Assembly: GCF_040811775.1 (NCBI RefSeq)
Contig: NZ_JBFNXW010000001.1
Span: 62,001-126,000, forward strand
DNA: 64,000 nt
DNA from: Balneola sp. MJW-20
GTDB taxonomy: Bacteria; Bacteroidota; Rhodothermia; Balneolales; Balneolaceae
Direction of reading: 5' to 3'
Shown: positions 52,334 to 60,966 of the stretch, in pieces
Position numbering within the stretch: the stretch's first letter is position 1
How the letters are laid out: every line of letters begins with the position of its first letter
The notes under the pieces: model-generated
Told to the model about the DNA's origin: nothing
Databases searched by the model: none
Seen by the model: only the letters and a program-made list of their open reading frames with translations
Translations under genes and position numbers: made by a program

Positions 52334-52370
52334 AAAGCCTTACTTTGATGCTCAGAGTAAGGCTTTTTTT
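52334..52370 (+). terminator. Rho-independent terminator directly abutting the CDF start codon
   Basis: Perfect 11-bp stem AAAGCCTTACT (52334-52344) / AGTAAGGCTTT (52356-52366), with a run of T's at 52364-52370. The next base is the A of the CDF gene's ATG at 52371. Confidence 0.88.
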
Positions 52371-53363
52371 ATGCATACTTCATCAGCTGAAAATATCAGA
52401 GTTCAGAAGTACATTGTTACTGTAGCTGTTATTCTTTTTGTGATCAAGATAACAGCGTGGTATCTGACCGGCTCCATTGCAATATTAACCGATGGTCTGG
52501 AAAGTATTGTGAATGTATTCAGCGGTTTTGTAGGCTTGTACAGTCTCAGGTTGTCTGCCCGGCCTAAAGATAACAACCATCCTTATGGTCATGGTAAGGT
52601 AGAATTCATTTCTGCCGGCATTGAAGGTACGCTCATAATTATTGCCGGTATTTTCATTATTTCCGAATCCATTCAAAGTTTCATAGAACCTTCTGCCCTT
52701 GATAGTCTGGATATAGGTATCGCTTTTGTGAGTTTTTCTGCGATCATCAATTATGTATTCGGCAGATGGGCACTGAACACCGGCATAAAAAACAAATCTC
52801 TGGCTTTACAGGCCAGCGGTAAACATCTGATCACCGATACTTACACGACTCTGGGGATAATCGCAGGACTTATTCTGATCCGATTAACCGGAATTCTTTG
52901 GATTGACGGAGCAGTAGCTATTCTGTTTGGTTCGATCATACTGATCACAGGATTAAGGATTCTCAGAAAGGCAGTAGCCGGGATCATGGACGAGTCGGAT
53001 GAAGAATTGCTGGTTGAAATGATCAATTACCTGCAATCGAACAGGAAATCAAACTGGATCGACCTGCACAATCTGAGGATCATTAAATATGGCAGTGTAC
53101 TGCATATTGATTGCCATCTAACGGTGCCCTGGTATCTGAATGTGAAGGAAGCTCATAATGAAGTTGAGGAACTTGAGTCCCTGGTCCGAAGCAAATACGG
53201 TAAAAAGGTGGAGTTTTTTGTGCACACGGATTATTGCCTGGAATTTTCCTGCAGAATATGCGGGGTATCAGATTGTGAAGTTCGCAAGCATGAACAGGAA
53301 GAATTCATAGAATGGACCGTAGACAACGTTGCTGCTAACCAGAAGCATTCTCTGGAAACCTGA
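52371..53363 (+). CDS. Cation diffusion facilitator (CDF) metal exporter
   Basis: Zn/Fe/Co-type efflux protein, 330 residues. Six helices; the metal site pair is in LTDGLESIVNVFSG and HPYGHGKVEFISAG, then GKHLITDTYTTLG with the second His/Asp pair. The C-terminal cytoplasmic domain (about 215-330) ends with a C-x4-C-x2-C-x4-C cluster followed by His (residues in 53234-53290), suggesting an extra metal site. The start ATG abuts the preceding terminator T tract, leaving no room for a Shine-Dalgarno. No alternative Met, GTG or TTG in the first 30 codons fits. Confidence 0.9.
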   Translation: MHTSSAENIRVQKYIVTVAVILFVIKITAWYLTGSIAILTDGLESIVNVFSGFVGLYSLRLSARPKDNNHPYGHGKVEFISAGIEGTLIIIAGIFIISESIQSFIEPSALDSLDIGIAFVSFSAIINYVFGRWALNTGIKNKSLALQASGKHLITDTYTTLGIIAGLILIRLTGILWIDGAVAILFGSIILITGLRILRKAVAGIMDESDEELLVEMINYLQSNRKSNWIDLHNLRIIKYGSVLHIDCHLTVPWYLNVKEAHNEVEELESLVRSKYGKKVEFFVHTDYCLEFSCRICGVSDCEVRKHEQEEFIEWTVDNVAANQKHSLET

Positions 53364-53485
53364 TCTTCGTATCATATTCCTCTTCAGTTAATCATACATC
53401 AACATTCATCCGGATGTTATGTCTCAACTCTCCTTATTAAATCCTATATTTATGGTCTTAATACAAACCCCAAAAAATCCCTGAA

Positions 53486-54766
53486 ATGCTGCTGAAAAAT
53501 GTACGGCCGGTAAGCCGTGATCACGATGGAAAAGAAACCCTGCGAATAAGAATTGAAGACGGAATGATCACTGCTTTAGGCAAAGATCTGAAAGCACAAA
53601 AGGGTGAAGAAGTCCATGATTTCGGAGGCGCATATATATCACCAGGTTGGATGGATATGCATGTGCATTTACGTGAGCCCGGTTTTGAGCATAAAGAAAC
53701 AGTGGAAACAGGATGCAGGGCTGCTGCATTTGGGGGATTTACCGCTGTTGCCTGTATGCCAAACACCAAACCTCCAACTCATACTCGTGATGTGGTTGAA
53801 TTTATCCGGAAAAAGGCTGAAAAGCTTCCGGTTGATGTTCATCCCATCGGGTGTGTTACTAAAGACCGGAAAGGTGAATCCATTGCCGAAATGGCCGATA
53901 TGGCTGAGGGGGGTGCAGTCGCATTCAGTGATGACGGAGATCCGGTTGTTGACTCTCAGGTCATGCGGGTGGCACTTGAATATTCATCCATGTTGGGAAA
54001 GCCTATTATCAATCATGAAGAAGATCTGAAGTTATCCCGCCCCGGCCACATGAACGAGGGCAAAGTCTCTACCCGCCTTGGACTGGACGGAACTCCGGGC
54101 ATTGCAGAAGAAGTCATGATCGCCAGAGATATTCTGCTTGCTGAATACACAGGAGGGCATGTACACGTGGCTCATATAAGTACCCGAAAAGCGGTAGATC
54201 TGGTAAGGGATGCGAAGAAAAAAGGCATAAAGGTGACCACTGAAGTATGCACGCATCACTTTGATCTTACCGATGAAGAGATCGAGAAGACGAACTTTAA
54301 TACCAATTTTAAAATGCATCCACCACTAAGAACCCAGGACGATGTGGATGCTATGATCGAGGGACTGGTAGACGGAACTATTGACGTGATCTGCACGGAT
54401 CATGCCCCACACGCGATCGAAGAAAAGGAAGTAGAGTTTATCTATGCTCCGAATGGAATTCTGGGACTGGGCACTGCCTGGCCCGTCACGAATATGTGTT
54501 TATATCAGACAAAGAAGCTGGATCTTCAGCAACTGATGGATAAACTGGTTTATAATCCCAGAACTATTCTAAACCTGGAGCACCCGGAGATCGCAGAAGG
54601 CAAAAAAGCTAATCTAACTGTTTTTAACACGGATGAAGAGTGGACCTATGATCTCAAAAATGTCCGGTCAAAATCCAAGAATTCACCCTACCTGGACAAA
54701 AAACTTAAAGGCCGTGCCTTGGCTATCTATAATAACGGGCAGCTGGTAATTAACGAGCTTAAGTAA
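53486..54766 (+). CDS. pyrC: Dihydroorotase (class I)
   Basis: Third step of pyrimidine synthesis: carbamoyl aspartate to dihydroorotate. 426 residues. Amidohydrolase metal site: MDMHVHLREPGFEHKETVETG (HxH), AVAFSDDGDPV (Asp), PIINHEED and HVHVAHIST (His), VICTDHAPHAIEE (catalytic Asp). All ligands are present, so this is an active enzyme, not a PyrC' paralogue. ATG 23 bases after a promoter-like TATATTTA. No other pyr gene is close. Confidence 0.94.
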   Translation: MLLKNVRPVSRDHDGKETLRIRIEDGMITALGKDLKAQKGEEVHDFGGAYISPGWMDMHVHLREPGFEHKETVETGCRAAAFGGFTAVACMPNTKPPTHTRDVVEFIRKKAEKLPVDVHPIGCVTKDRKGESIAEMADMAEGGAVAFSDDGDPVVDSQVMRVALEYSSMLGKPIINHEEDLKLSRPGHMNEGKVSTRLGLDGTPGIAEEVMIARDILLAEYTGGHVHVAHISTRKAVDLVRDAKKKGIKVTTEVCTHHFDLTDEEIEKTNFNTNFKMHPPLRTQDDVDAMIEGLVDGTIDVICTDHAPHAIEEKEVEFIYAPNGILGLGTAWPVTNMCLYQTKKLDLQQLMDKLVYNPRTILNLEHPEIAEGKKANLTVFNTDEEWTYDLKNVRSKSKNSPYLDKKLKGRALAIYNNGQLVINELK

Positions 54767-54797
54767 TCCAATAATAAATACCTGATCAGTTTAGAAG

Positions 54798-56348
54798 ATG
54801 AGAAGTGTTAAATGCTCTTTGATTGTATTTAGTTTGCTGGGACTTTTATTTCTGAGTAATTGCAGCGACACCCCGGAAGAAAAAGAGATCTATACCCTGG
54901 TGACCTACAATGTCGAAAACCTGTTTGATGCAGACGGGGTAGCCATATTTGATGATTATAAACCCGAAGACCGTGAAGGTAATTCTCAATACACACCCCG
55001 GGATGTATTGACTAAGATCCGGAATACCGTCAAAGTAGTAAGTCAGTACAATGACGGAAAAGGTCCTGATATCATTGCTATGGTTGAACTGGAGAGTGAT
55101 CAGACCGGTGAGATGCTATATGAAGAATCTGAAGCATCCGATTTTCTGGAAGACTATGAAGATATGAGTCTTTCACAGATGCTGGGTGAATCTTTTAACG
55201 ATCGCATCGCTGACCTACCCTCTGAATTATTACTGTTGAAAGGAATGGAAGATGCAGGCCTGGAAGGGTACCAGATACATGTCGGTAATTCGATGTCTGA
55301 AGATGGAGAACCCCTTACCGTTCAAAAAAATGTATTGTTTTCGAGGTTTCCGATTAACCGAGATAAATCCCGCCTACATCCGGTAGAGAATGCAAGATCA
55401 ATTCTTGAAAGTCATCTGGATATTAAAGGAAGAGACCTGATCGTATTTACCAATCACTGGAAATCAGGGGCCGGAAGCGAAGAGATGGAAGAGATCAGGA
55501 AACAAAATGCCGGTGTGTTACGAAAACGGATCGATGAGCTTAGAAAGGAAAACTTTTATGTGGATTTTGTGATCGCCGGAGATCTTAATTCCCACTTTAA
55601 TCAACGTATTCGAACCTATTTTCCTGAAACTGCCATAATCGATGTGCTGGGTTCAACCGGCAATGAAATTGATGTGTCCAGAGCAGATACTTCTAAGGTA
55701 TATAATCTTTGGTATGAACTGCCTCCGGCCGATAGAGGATCTGACACCTACAGGGGCGAGTGGGGGACGCTGATGCATATTCTTGTATCCGGAGGAATGT
55801 ATGATATAAGGGGTCTTTACTATATCGATAATTCATTTGAAGTCGGAGATTTTGGTTTTAATACCTACTCAACCTCCGGGCAGCCGAAACGATGGTCATC
55901 GGTATTCGACGGGTCCGGTTATTCTGATCACCTCCCGGTTAGTATGAAATTTACCTACGCTACCATTCAGGAATTAAAAGAAGGTAAAGGAATGCGGTTA
56001 TCGAACCCCTCAACAACCGATGATTATCTTCGACTAACCCGCGAGGTCCGATACAATCTACCCCAGGAGTATTTGACTGAAGAGCAATTTCTGAGCTCCG
56101 ATCCCCGTACGGTCAGTGAATACTATGATGAATATGTTTACCTGGGAGCCAGAATTGATGAAGGTAAAAAGCTCATGGTAGGAGGAATTAACTATGATGT
56201 TTACAGTCCCGCTTTCGATATTGATTCCCTGCTTTTTCAGGATCTGAGTCCGGGAGACAGTGTCAGATTTTATGGCAGATGGTCGCAATACCGAGGTAAC
56301 TGGCAGTTTATTATCGAAGATCCTTCATTTATTGAGACTGATTTATGA
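54798..56348 (+). CDS. Lipoprotein of the endonuclease/exonuclease/phosphatase superfamily
   Basis: 516 residues. Signal with lipobox LFLSNCS (Cys about residue 23), so surface or periplasm anchored. The EEP (DNase I-like) fold follows: VTYNVENLFDADG, DIIAMVELES, LIVFTNHWKSGAG, FVIAGDLNSHF and SDHLPVSMKF, with the catalytic Asn/Glu/His/Asp set. A 115-residue extra C-terminal part (about 400-516) has small-barrel character (GDSVRFYGRWSQYRGNWQF). Substrate could be nucleic acid or a phospho-compound. Stop overlaps the tsaB start by four bases. Confidence 0.85.
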   Translation: MRSVKCSLIVFSLLGLLFLSNCSDTPEEKEIYTLVTYNVENLFDADGVAIFDDYKPEDREGNSQYTPRDVLTKIRNTVKVVSQYNDGKGPDIIAMVELESDQTGEMLYEESEASDFLEDYEDMSLSQMLGESFNDRIADLPSELLLLKGMEDAGLEGYQIHVGNSMSEDGEPLTVQKNVLFSRFPINRDKSRLHPVENARSILESHLDIKGRDLIVFTNHWKSGAGSEEMEEIRKQNAGVLRKRIDELRKENFYVDFVIAGDLNSHFNQRIRTYFPETAIIDVLGSTGNEIDVSRADTSKVYNLWYELPPADRGSDTYRGEWGTLMHILVSGGMYDIRGLYYIDNSFEVGDFGFNTYSTSGQPKRWSSVFDGSGYSDHLPVSMKFTYATIQELKEGKGMRLSNPSTTDDYLRLTREVRYNLPQEYLTEEQFLSSDPRTVSEYYDEYVYLGARIDEGKKLMVGGINYDVYSPAFDIDSLLFQDLSPGDSVRFYGRWSQYRGNWQFIIEDPSFIETDL

Positions 56349-57019
56349 TCCTGGCTATAGAGACCGCTACTGATATATGTTCTGTGGCTTTTATGGATGA
56401 TCAGCATAAGATCCATGAAAAAAGGAGTGAGGAAAAGGGAGTTCATTCTGAGAAACTATTTTCTTTTACAAGAGAACTCATGGAGCAATGCCAATTTGGA
56501 CTTCAGGACCTTGATGCTTTATTGATCAGTAATGGTCCCGGCTCCTATACGGGACTGAGAATAGCTGCAAGTGCGGTGAAAGGACTGCTCTTTAATTCCG
56601 AAATTCCTGTGTATGCATATAATACTCTGGCTTCTATTGCGGCAGGAGTTGCCGAAAAATCTAAAGCCGAGGATAATGTTCGTATTCATGCTGTATTGAA
56701 CGCCCGGCGAAAACATGTCTATCATCAGCTGTTTCAGGGCCAGGGATTGCATTCGGATGATAAGGGAGACATTATTGAAATTGAGCAGTTACTTAAACAA
56801 ATATCTACGGATGATGTTATCGGAGGGACCGGTATATTCCGGTTTAGGGAAAGATTACCTGATCAGGTTGAAACCTTTGGCCTGGAAGTGATCTCCGCTG
56901 TAAATATGCTCAATTTACACCAAACCGGAAGGGGACTGAAACATTGCCGGAAAGTAAGTATTGAAGCCCTTGAATCCGACTATCTCACCTCCAGTCAGGT
57001 AAATAATACCGGATTATAA
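56345..57019 (+). CDS. tsaB: tRNA threonylcarbamoyladenosine biosynthesis protein TsaB
   Basis: Non-catalytic partner of TsaD in making the universal t6A37 modification. 224 residues; MILAIETATDICSVAF and ISNGPGSYTGLRIAASAVKGLLF are the TsaB signatures; the second half is a shortened ASKHA domain. ATGA overlap with the preceding lipoprotein gene is probably incidental to function but couples translation. Confidence 0.93.
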   Translation: MILAIETATDICSVAFMDDQHKIHEKRSEEKGVHSEKLFSFTRELMEQCQFGLQDLDALLISNGPGSYTGLRIAASAVKGLLFNSEIPVYAYNTLASIAAGVAEKSKAEDNVRIHAVLNARRKHVYHQLFQGQGLHSDDKGDIIEIEQLLKQISTDDVIGGTGIFRFRERLPDQVETFGLEVISAVNMLNLHQTGRGLKHCRKVSIEALESDYLTSSQVNNTGL

Positions 57020-57081
57020 TCTGATTCAGATTTGACGACTTAATTCTTTATTTTGCGGACTGACAAAAACTCATATAAACT

Positions 57082-57930
57082 ATGGCCTGGTTTAAAAGAA
57101 AAGACGAGAATATTCAGACAGAAACCCGTAAAGAGATGCCGGAAGGCGTTTGGGTAAAAGTACCTACTACGGGCGAAACGGTACATAAGCGGGAACTCGA
57201 AGACAACCTGTGGGTTGATCCCGTAAGCGGATATCATTTCCGCATTGGGAGTAAAGAATATTTTTCCATCATTTTTGATGATAATAAATTCAAAGAGCTG
57301 GGAGCCGATATTCTGCCAACCGATCCTTTGAAATTTAAGGATCGCAAGAAGTATTCCGATCGTCTAAAAGAGTATCAGGAAAAGACCGGCCTTACTGACG
57401 CCTGTCGTGTAGGAACCGGAAAAATGAACGGGATCGATCTGGTGGTAGCCAGTATGGACTTCTCTTTTATCGGAGGATCCATGGGCTCAGTAGTAGGCGA
57501 ACGATTAGGAGTAGCTATCGATCATGCCAGAGAAAATAAGATGCCGCTGATCATCATATCTCAGACGGGCGGTGCACGCATGATGGAAAGTGTGCTTAGT
57601 CTGATGCAGATGGCAAAGACCTCAGCTAAACTTGCTCAGCTTGAAGAAGACAAAGTACCCTACATCTCTTACCTGACAAACCCAACCACGGGTGGAGTCA
57701 CCGCAAGTTTTGCCATGCTTGGAGATTTTAACATTGCAGAACCGGGTGCTTTGATTGGTTTTGCCGGACCAAGAGTGATCAGACAGACCATTGGAAGAGA
57801 CCTTCCTGAAGGTTTCCAGACTTCAGAGTACCTTCTGGATCATGGGTTCCTGGATTTTATCGTTCCCAGAACTAAAATGAAGTCCAAGCTCACCAAGTTG
57901 CTAAAACTGGTACTTCATAAGAACGACTGA
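57082..57930 (+). CDS. accD: Acetyl-CoA carboxylase carboxyltransferase beta subunit, zinc-finger cysteines lost
   Basis: Transfers CO2 from carboxybiotin to acetyl-CoA, first committed step of fatty acid synthesis, with AccA. 282 residues. Core motifs are intact: IGGSMGSVVGERLG, ISQTGGARMMESVLSLMQMAKTSA, TNPTTGGVTASFAMLGD and LIGFAGPRVI. The N-terminal Zn ribbon is different: where E. coli has CDSC and CPKC, this reads VPTT and DPVS, so all four Zn ligands are replaced. From memory, flavobacterial AccD also lacks these cysteines, so this is probably a lineage trait and the protein is functional. Confidence 0.94.
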   Translation: MAWFKRKDENIQTETRKEMPEGVWVKVPTTGETVHKRELEDNLWVDPVSGYHFRIGSKEYFSIIFDDNKFKELGADILPTDPLKFKDRKKYSDRLKEYQEKTGLTDACRVGTGKMNGIDLVVASMDFSFIGGSMGSVVGERLGVAIDHARENKMPLIIISQTGGARMMESVLSLMQMAKTSAKLAQLEEDKVPYISYLTNPTTGGVTASFAMLGDFNIAEPGALIGFAGPRVIRQTIGRDLPEGFQTSEYLLDHGFLDFIVPRTKMKSKLTKLLKLVLHKND

Positions 57931-58017
57931 TCTGAATAAGCAGGTTTTCAGGACCGGTTTGAACAAATCAGCCGGTCAGCACAGCATTTTTCATCCGACT
58001 CAAATACGGAGCTATTC

Positions 58018-59025
58018 ATGCGTTTCGCAGATTACGCTAAAATATATGTAACTGCCGGTAAAGGCGGAGACGGAGCACTTCACTTCCGCAGGGAGAAATA
58101 CGTGCCCAGAGGAGGACCGGATGGAGGTGATGGTGGAAATGGCGGTAATGTAACGCTGGTAGGAAATCAGCAGCTGAATACTTTGCTGGATCTACGCTAC
58201 AGAAAATTTATCAAGGCTAAGGCCGGAGAGCATGGGGCCAAGAGCCGAAAGACCGGTTCTGACGGCGAGACTATCAGGCTGGAAGTCCCGCTGGGTACGG
58301 TGGTATTTGATGCAGAAAGCAGGGAACGTATCGGTGAAGTAACCGAAGACGGGCAGCAACTTGTGATTGCCAAAGGCGGAAAAGGAGGACTCGGGAACTG
58401 GCATTTCAAAAGTGCGACCAACCAGACTCCCCAGTATGCTCAGGAGGGAAAACCCGGAGAAGAAAGGGTAGTGGAGCTTGAACTGAAGCTTATTGCCGAT
58501 GTAGGGCTGGTAGGCTTTCCAAATGCAGGAAAGAGTACACTTCTGAGTGCATTGTCTCATGCCAAGCCGAAGATCGCAGATTATCCCTTTACCACGCTGG
58601 AACCAAATCTTGGAGTGGTTAAGTTTGAAGACTTCCGCAGTTTCGTAATGGCAGATATCCCCGGGATCATTGAAGAAGCACATGAGGGGAAAGGTCTTGG
58701 AATACAATTTCTCAGACATATTGAAAGAAATAATGTGCTGCTTTTCATGGTTGCAGCCGACCAGCTGATCGAATATGAATATGAGGCATTACTGAATGAG
58801 CTGAGAGCCTACCGAAAAGACCTTCTGGATAAACCAAGAGTTCTTGCTATTACCAAGATGGACCTGAAGCCCGGCTTTGAAATGGATGAGGAATATCATA
58901 TTGATGATGATATTCCGGTAGTCGAGATCTCTTCCGCTACCGGACACGGGATCGATGAACTGAAAGAAGTTCTGTGGAAAATGATCCGGGAAGCTAAAGA
59001 AAAGGCTCAGGACGAAGAAGAATAG
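58018..59025 (+). CDS. obgE: GTPase ObgE/CgtA
   Basis: Ribosome-assembly and stress-linked GTPase. 335 residues. Obg domain (1-158) with the Gly-rich GGDGGNGGNV, GKGGLGNWHFKSATNQTP; G domain with G1 GFPNAGKSTLL, switch YPFTTLEPNLGVV, G3 DIPGIIEEAHEGKGLG, G4 ITKMDL and G5 EISSATGHGI. The C-terminal extension of some Obg proteins is absent. Independent small transcription unit, 87 bases after accD. Confidence 0.95.
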   Translation: MRFADYAKIYVTAGKGGDGALHFRREKYVPRGGPDGGDGGNGGNVTLVGNQQLNTLLDLRYRKFIKAKAGEHGAKSRKTGSDGETIRLEVPLGTVVFDAESRERIGEVTEDGQQLVIAKGGKGGLGNWHFKSATNQTPQYAQEGKPGEERVVELELKLIADVGLVGFPNAGKSTLLSALSHAKPKIADYPFTTLEPNLGVVKFEDFRSFVMADIPGIIEEAHEGKGLGIQFLRHIERNNVLLFMVAADQLIEYEYEALLNELRAYRKDLLDKPRVLAITKMDLKPGFEMDEEYHIDDDIPVVEISSATGHGIDELKEVLWKMIREAKEKAQDEEE

Positions 59026-59037
59026 GGAAAGGCAAAA

Positions 59038-59049
59038 TTGAATATTCAA
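59038..59049. repeat. Perfect palindrome TTGAATATTCAA after obgE
   Basis: A 12-base perfect inverted repeat 12 bases past the obgE stop. No T tract follows, so not a standard terminator; possible spacer repeat. Confidence 0.5.
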
Positions 59050-59080
59050 TAATACATTCTTAAGATTTAGAATAATCCTA

Positions 59081-59108
59081 TCTGCCTTCTGCCTTCTGCC
59101 TTCTGCCC
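59081..59108. repeat. Heptanucleotide tandem repeat (TCTGCCT)4
   Basis: Three exact TCTGCCT units plus a fourth TCTGCCC, in the 147-base spacer between obgE and dprA. Same seven-base period as the repeat at 47498. Confidence 0.85.
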
Positions 59109-59172
59109 GGAAAAATTAGTCATTTCATTTTCCTTCTCTTTTCTCGTAATTGGATATTAAACAAGAGAGTGT

Positions 59173-60309
59173 ATGGGAGAGAGGAGGGAAAAATTAAAGT
59201 CACTTCTGGCTTTAAATACCATTCCGGGTTTAGGTGCCCGAAGAATACGAATCTTACTGGATCACTTTAAGGATCCGGAAGAGATATTCAAATGCGGAAG
59301 AGGTGATCTGCTGGTTATTGAAGGTATCGGGCAGGCCTCTGCATTGAGCATTCTGAGTTTTGACCGCTGGGATGAAACAGAACGGGTACTGGACCGGCTG
59401 AGTAGTTCAGGCATAAAGATGATGGGACTGACCGATGATGACTATCCTCCGCTGCTAAAACAAATATTTGATCCGCCATCGCTGTTATGGATCCGGGGCA
59501 GTCGCAGTGCTTTATCGCTGCCTGGTATTGCTGTGGTAGGTACAAGGGAACCCAGCCGGTATGGAAAGGAGACTACTGTAAGTTTAGGCAAAGAGCTCAG
59601 TGAAGCGGGGATGTGCATCAACAGCGGACTTGCCTATGGGATCGACACTATAGCTCATCATACGGCACTGAGGTGTATGGGAAAAACTGTTGCCGTTCTT
59701 GGATCAGGGATTGACCGGATCTATCCGGGAAGAAACCGTTTCCTGGTAAAACAGATTGTAGAATCGGGAGGGGCTGTGATCACGGAATTCCCCCCAGGAA
59801 CAAAACCTGATGCCGGAAATTTCCCGGTGAGAAACCGCATTGTAAGTGGTTTGAGTGTTGGTGTGCTTATTGTGGAATCCGGTGTGCAAGGGGGGAGTAT
59901 GATCACCGCCGAACAGGCACTGGATCAGAACCGGGAGGTTTTTGCAGTTCCTCATCCACTAAAAAATATTTCCGGAAGCGGATGTAACTATCTGATCAAA
60001 ACAGGTGCAGCCAAACTGGTACAAGGGGTAGGAGATATTCTGGAGGAGATACCGGGCTATAACAAGCAGAATAAAATGGCAGGAAGAAAACCGTCATTAA
60101 GTCGAAAGAATCAGGACTGGAGAAAAGAATCTCTTAATGGATTACAACAACAGATCTGTGAGTGTCTTAGTGAAGAACAGATACAAATCGATCATCTGGC
60201 GGAGAAACTGGAACTTGATACCGGAAAGCTATTGGTAAGCCTGCTTGAACTGGAGATGCGGGATCTGGTAGTACAGCGTGCCGGAAAGATATTTGCGCTT
60301 AGAGAGTAA
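59173..60309 (+). CDS. dprA: DNA-processing protein DprA
   Basis: Loads RecA on incoming ssDNA during transformation and protects it. 378 residues. Helical SAM-like N-terminus (LNTIPGLGARRIRILLDHF), Rossmann-like core with VGTREPSRYGKE, NSGLAYGIDTIAHHTALR, AVLGSGIDRIYPGRNR and RNRIVSGLSVGVLIVESG, and a C-terminal winged helix (about 325-378). Where many DprA have VFAVPG here is VFAVPHPL. No other competence gene in the window. Confidence 0.93.
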   Translation: MGERREKLKSLLALNTIPGLGARRIRILLDHFKDPEEIFKCGRGDLLVIEGIGQASALSILSFDRWDETERVLDRLSSSGIKMMGLTDDDYPPLLKQIFDPPSLLWIRGSRSALSLPGIAVVGTREPSRYGKETTVSLGKELSEAGMCINSGLAYGIDTIAHHTALRCMGKTVAVLGSGIDRIYPGRNRFLVKQIVESGGAVITEFPPGTKPDAGNFPVRNRIVSGLSVGVLIVESGVQGGSMITAEQALDQNREVFAVPHPLKNISGSGCNYLIKTGAAKLVQGVGDILEEIPGYNKQNKMAGRKPSLSRKNQDWRKESLNGLQQQICECLSEEQIQIDHLAEKLELDTGKLLVSLLELEMRDLVVQRAGKIFALRE

Positions 60310-60375
60310 TAAAAATATGTATCCGGTCACTGCGCTATCCGGAAATGGTCGATCCTTGGTCATCTAAATTATGAC

Positions 60376-60771
60376 TCATTTTGCGAATGTATAATCAAAT
60401 TCATAAATGTGTTTACCATCCTCTCTTATAATGTTCATCGTTCCGCTCAATCCCATGAGCTCATCAGTTCCGGAATCAGGGATGACTTCGAGGATCAGTT
60501 TTTCATTTTCTCCCGACATGATTCCAAAATGTTGAAGAACAAAGCTTCCTTTTTTCCCGGATAATGTTCCCTGAACTTGTTCAACAGCAACATATCCGGC
60601 TGATCCACGGATTGGAGTCATAGCAGTAAGCATTTCTCCTTTACTTTCAGCTTCCAGGTCACCGGAAAAAAGTTTGTCAATAGACATTCTGTTGAGTGTT
60701 ATTCCATTTTTCCCTTCGGCATGTGCCGGAAGCTCGCTGAGTTTAACCTCAAATATCCCTTTGATCTTCAT
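60376..60771 (-). CDS. DUF3224 domain protein
   Basis: 131 residues, no signal peptide. Beta-rich DUF3224 pattern: GIFEVKLSELPAH, KGEMLTAMTPIRGSAGYVAVEQ, GTLSGKKGSFVLQHFG and VIPDSGTDELMGLSGTMNI, then GKHIYEFDYTF at the end. The family resembles allene-oxide-cyclase-like barrels; function unknown. Convergent with dprA. The 195-base spacer on its upstream side holds the acyl-CoA ligase promoter. Confidence 0.85.
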   Translation of the reverse strand: MKIKGIFEVKLSELPAHAEGKNGITLNRMSIDKLFSGDLEAESKGEMLTAMTPIRGSAGYVAVEQVQGTLSGKKGSFVLQHFGIMSGENEKLILEVIPDSGTDELMGLSGTMNIIREDGKHIYEFDYTFAK

Positions 60772-60904
60772 AATTAGTTCTGAATGAATAAGTAGTTGAA
60801 TGGAAAAAGCAGAATTAGGACATCACAAACAAGACCCAGTCCCTGAAATAATATGCAAAGGTTAGTCTTATTTCGGGATGTTCATGGAAGATCGATACCC
60901 TGAA

Positions 60905-60935
60905 TTTGCACGGCAGGGAAAATACCCTAGATTAG
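60905..60935 (+). promoter_or_regulatory. Probable Bacteroidota-type promoter for the acyl-CoA ligase gene
   Basis: TTTG (60905-60908), 19-base spacer, TAGATTAG (60928-60935): seven of eight -7 positions match TAnnTTTG. Predicted start about 60942, leader of some 25 bases before the ATG at 60967. Confidence 0.55.
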
Positions 60936-60966
60936 GTAATGTCCTTTCTTAATCAACCGGTATATT

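Noticed and set aside
57082..57200. AccD as a damaged or truncated gene
   Set aside because: Length and core motifs are normal, and the lost cysteines are replaced in a full-length N-terminus; it is probably a lineage variant.
59081..59108. CRISPR-like array
   Set aside because: Units are only seven bases and contiguous, with no spacers.
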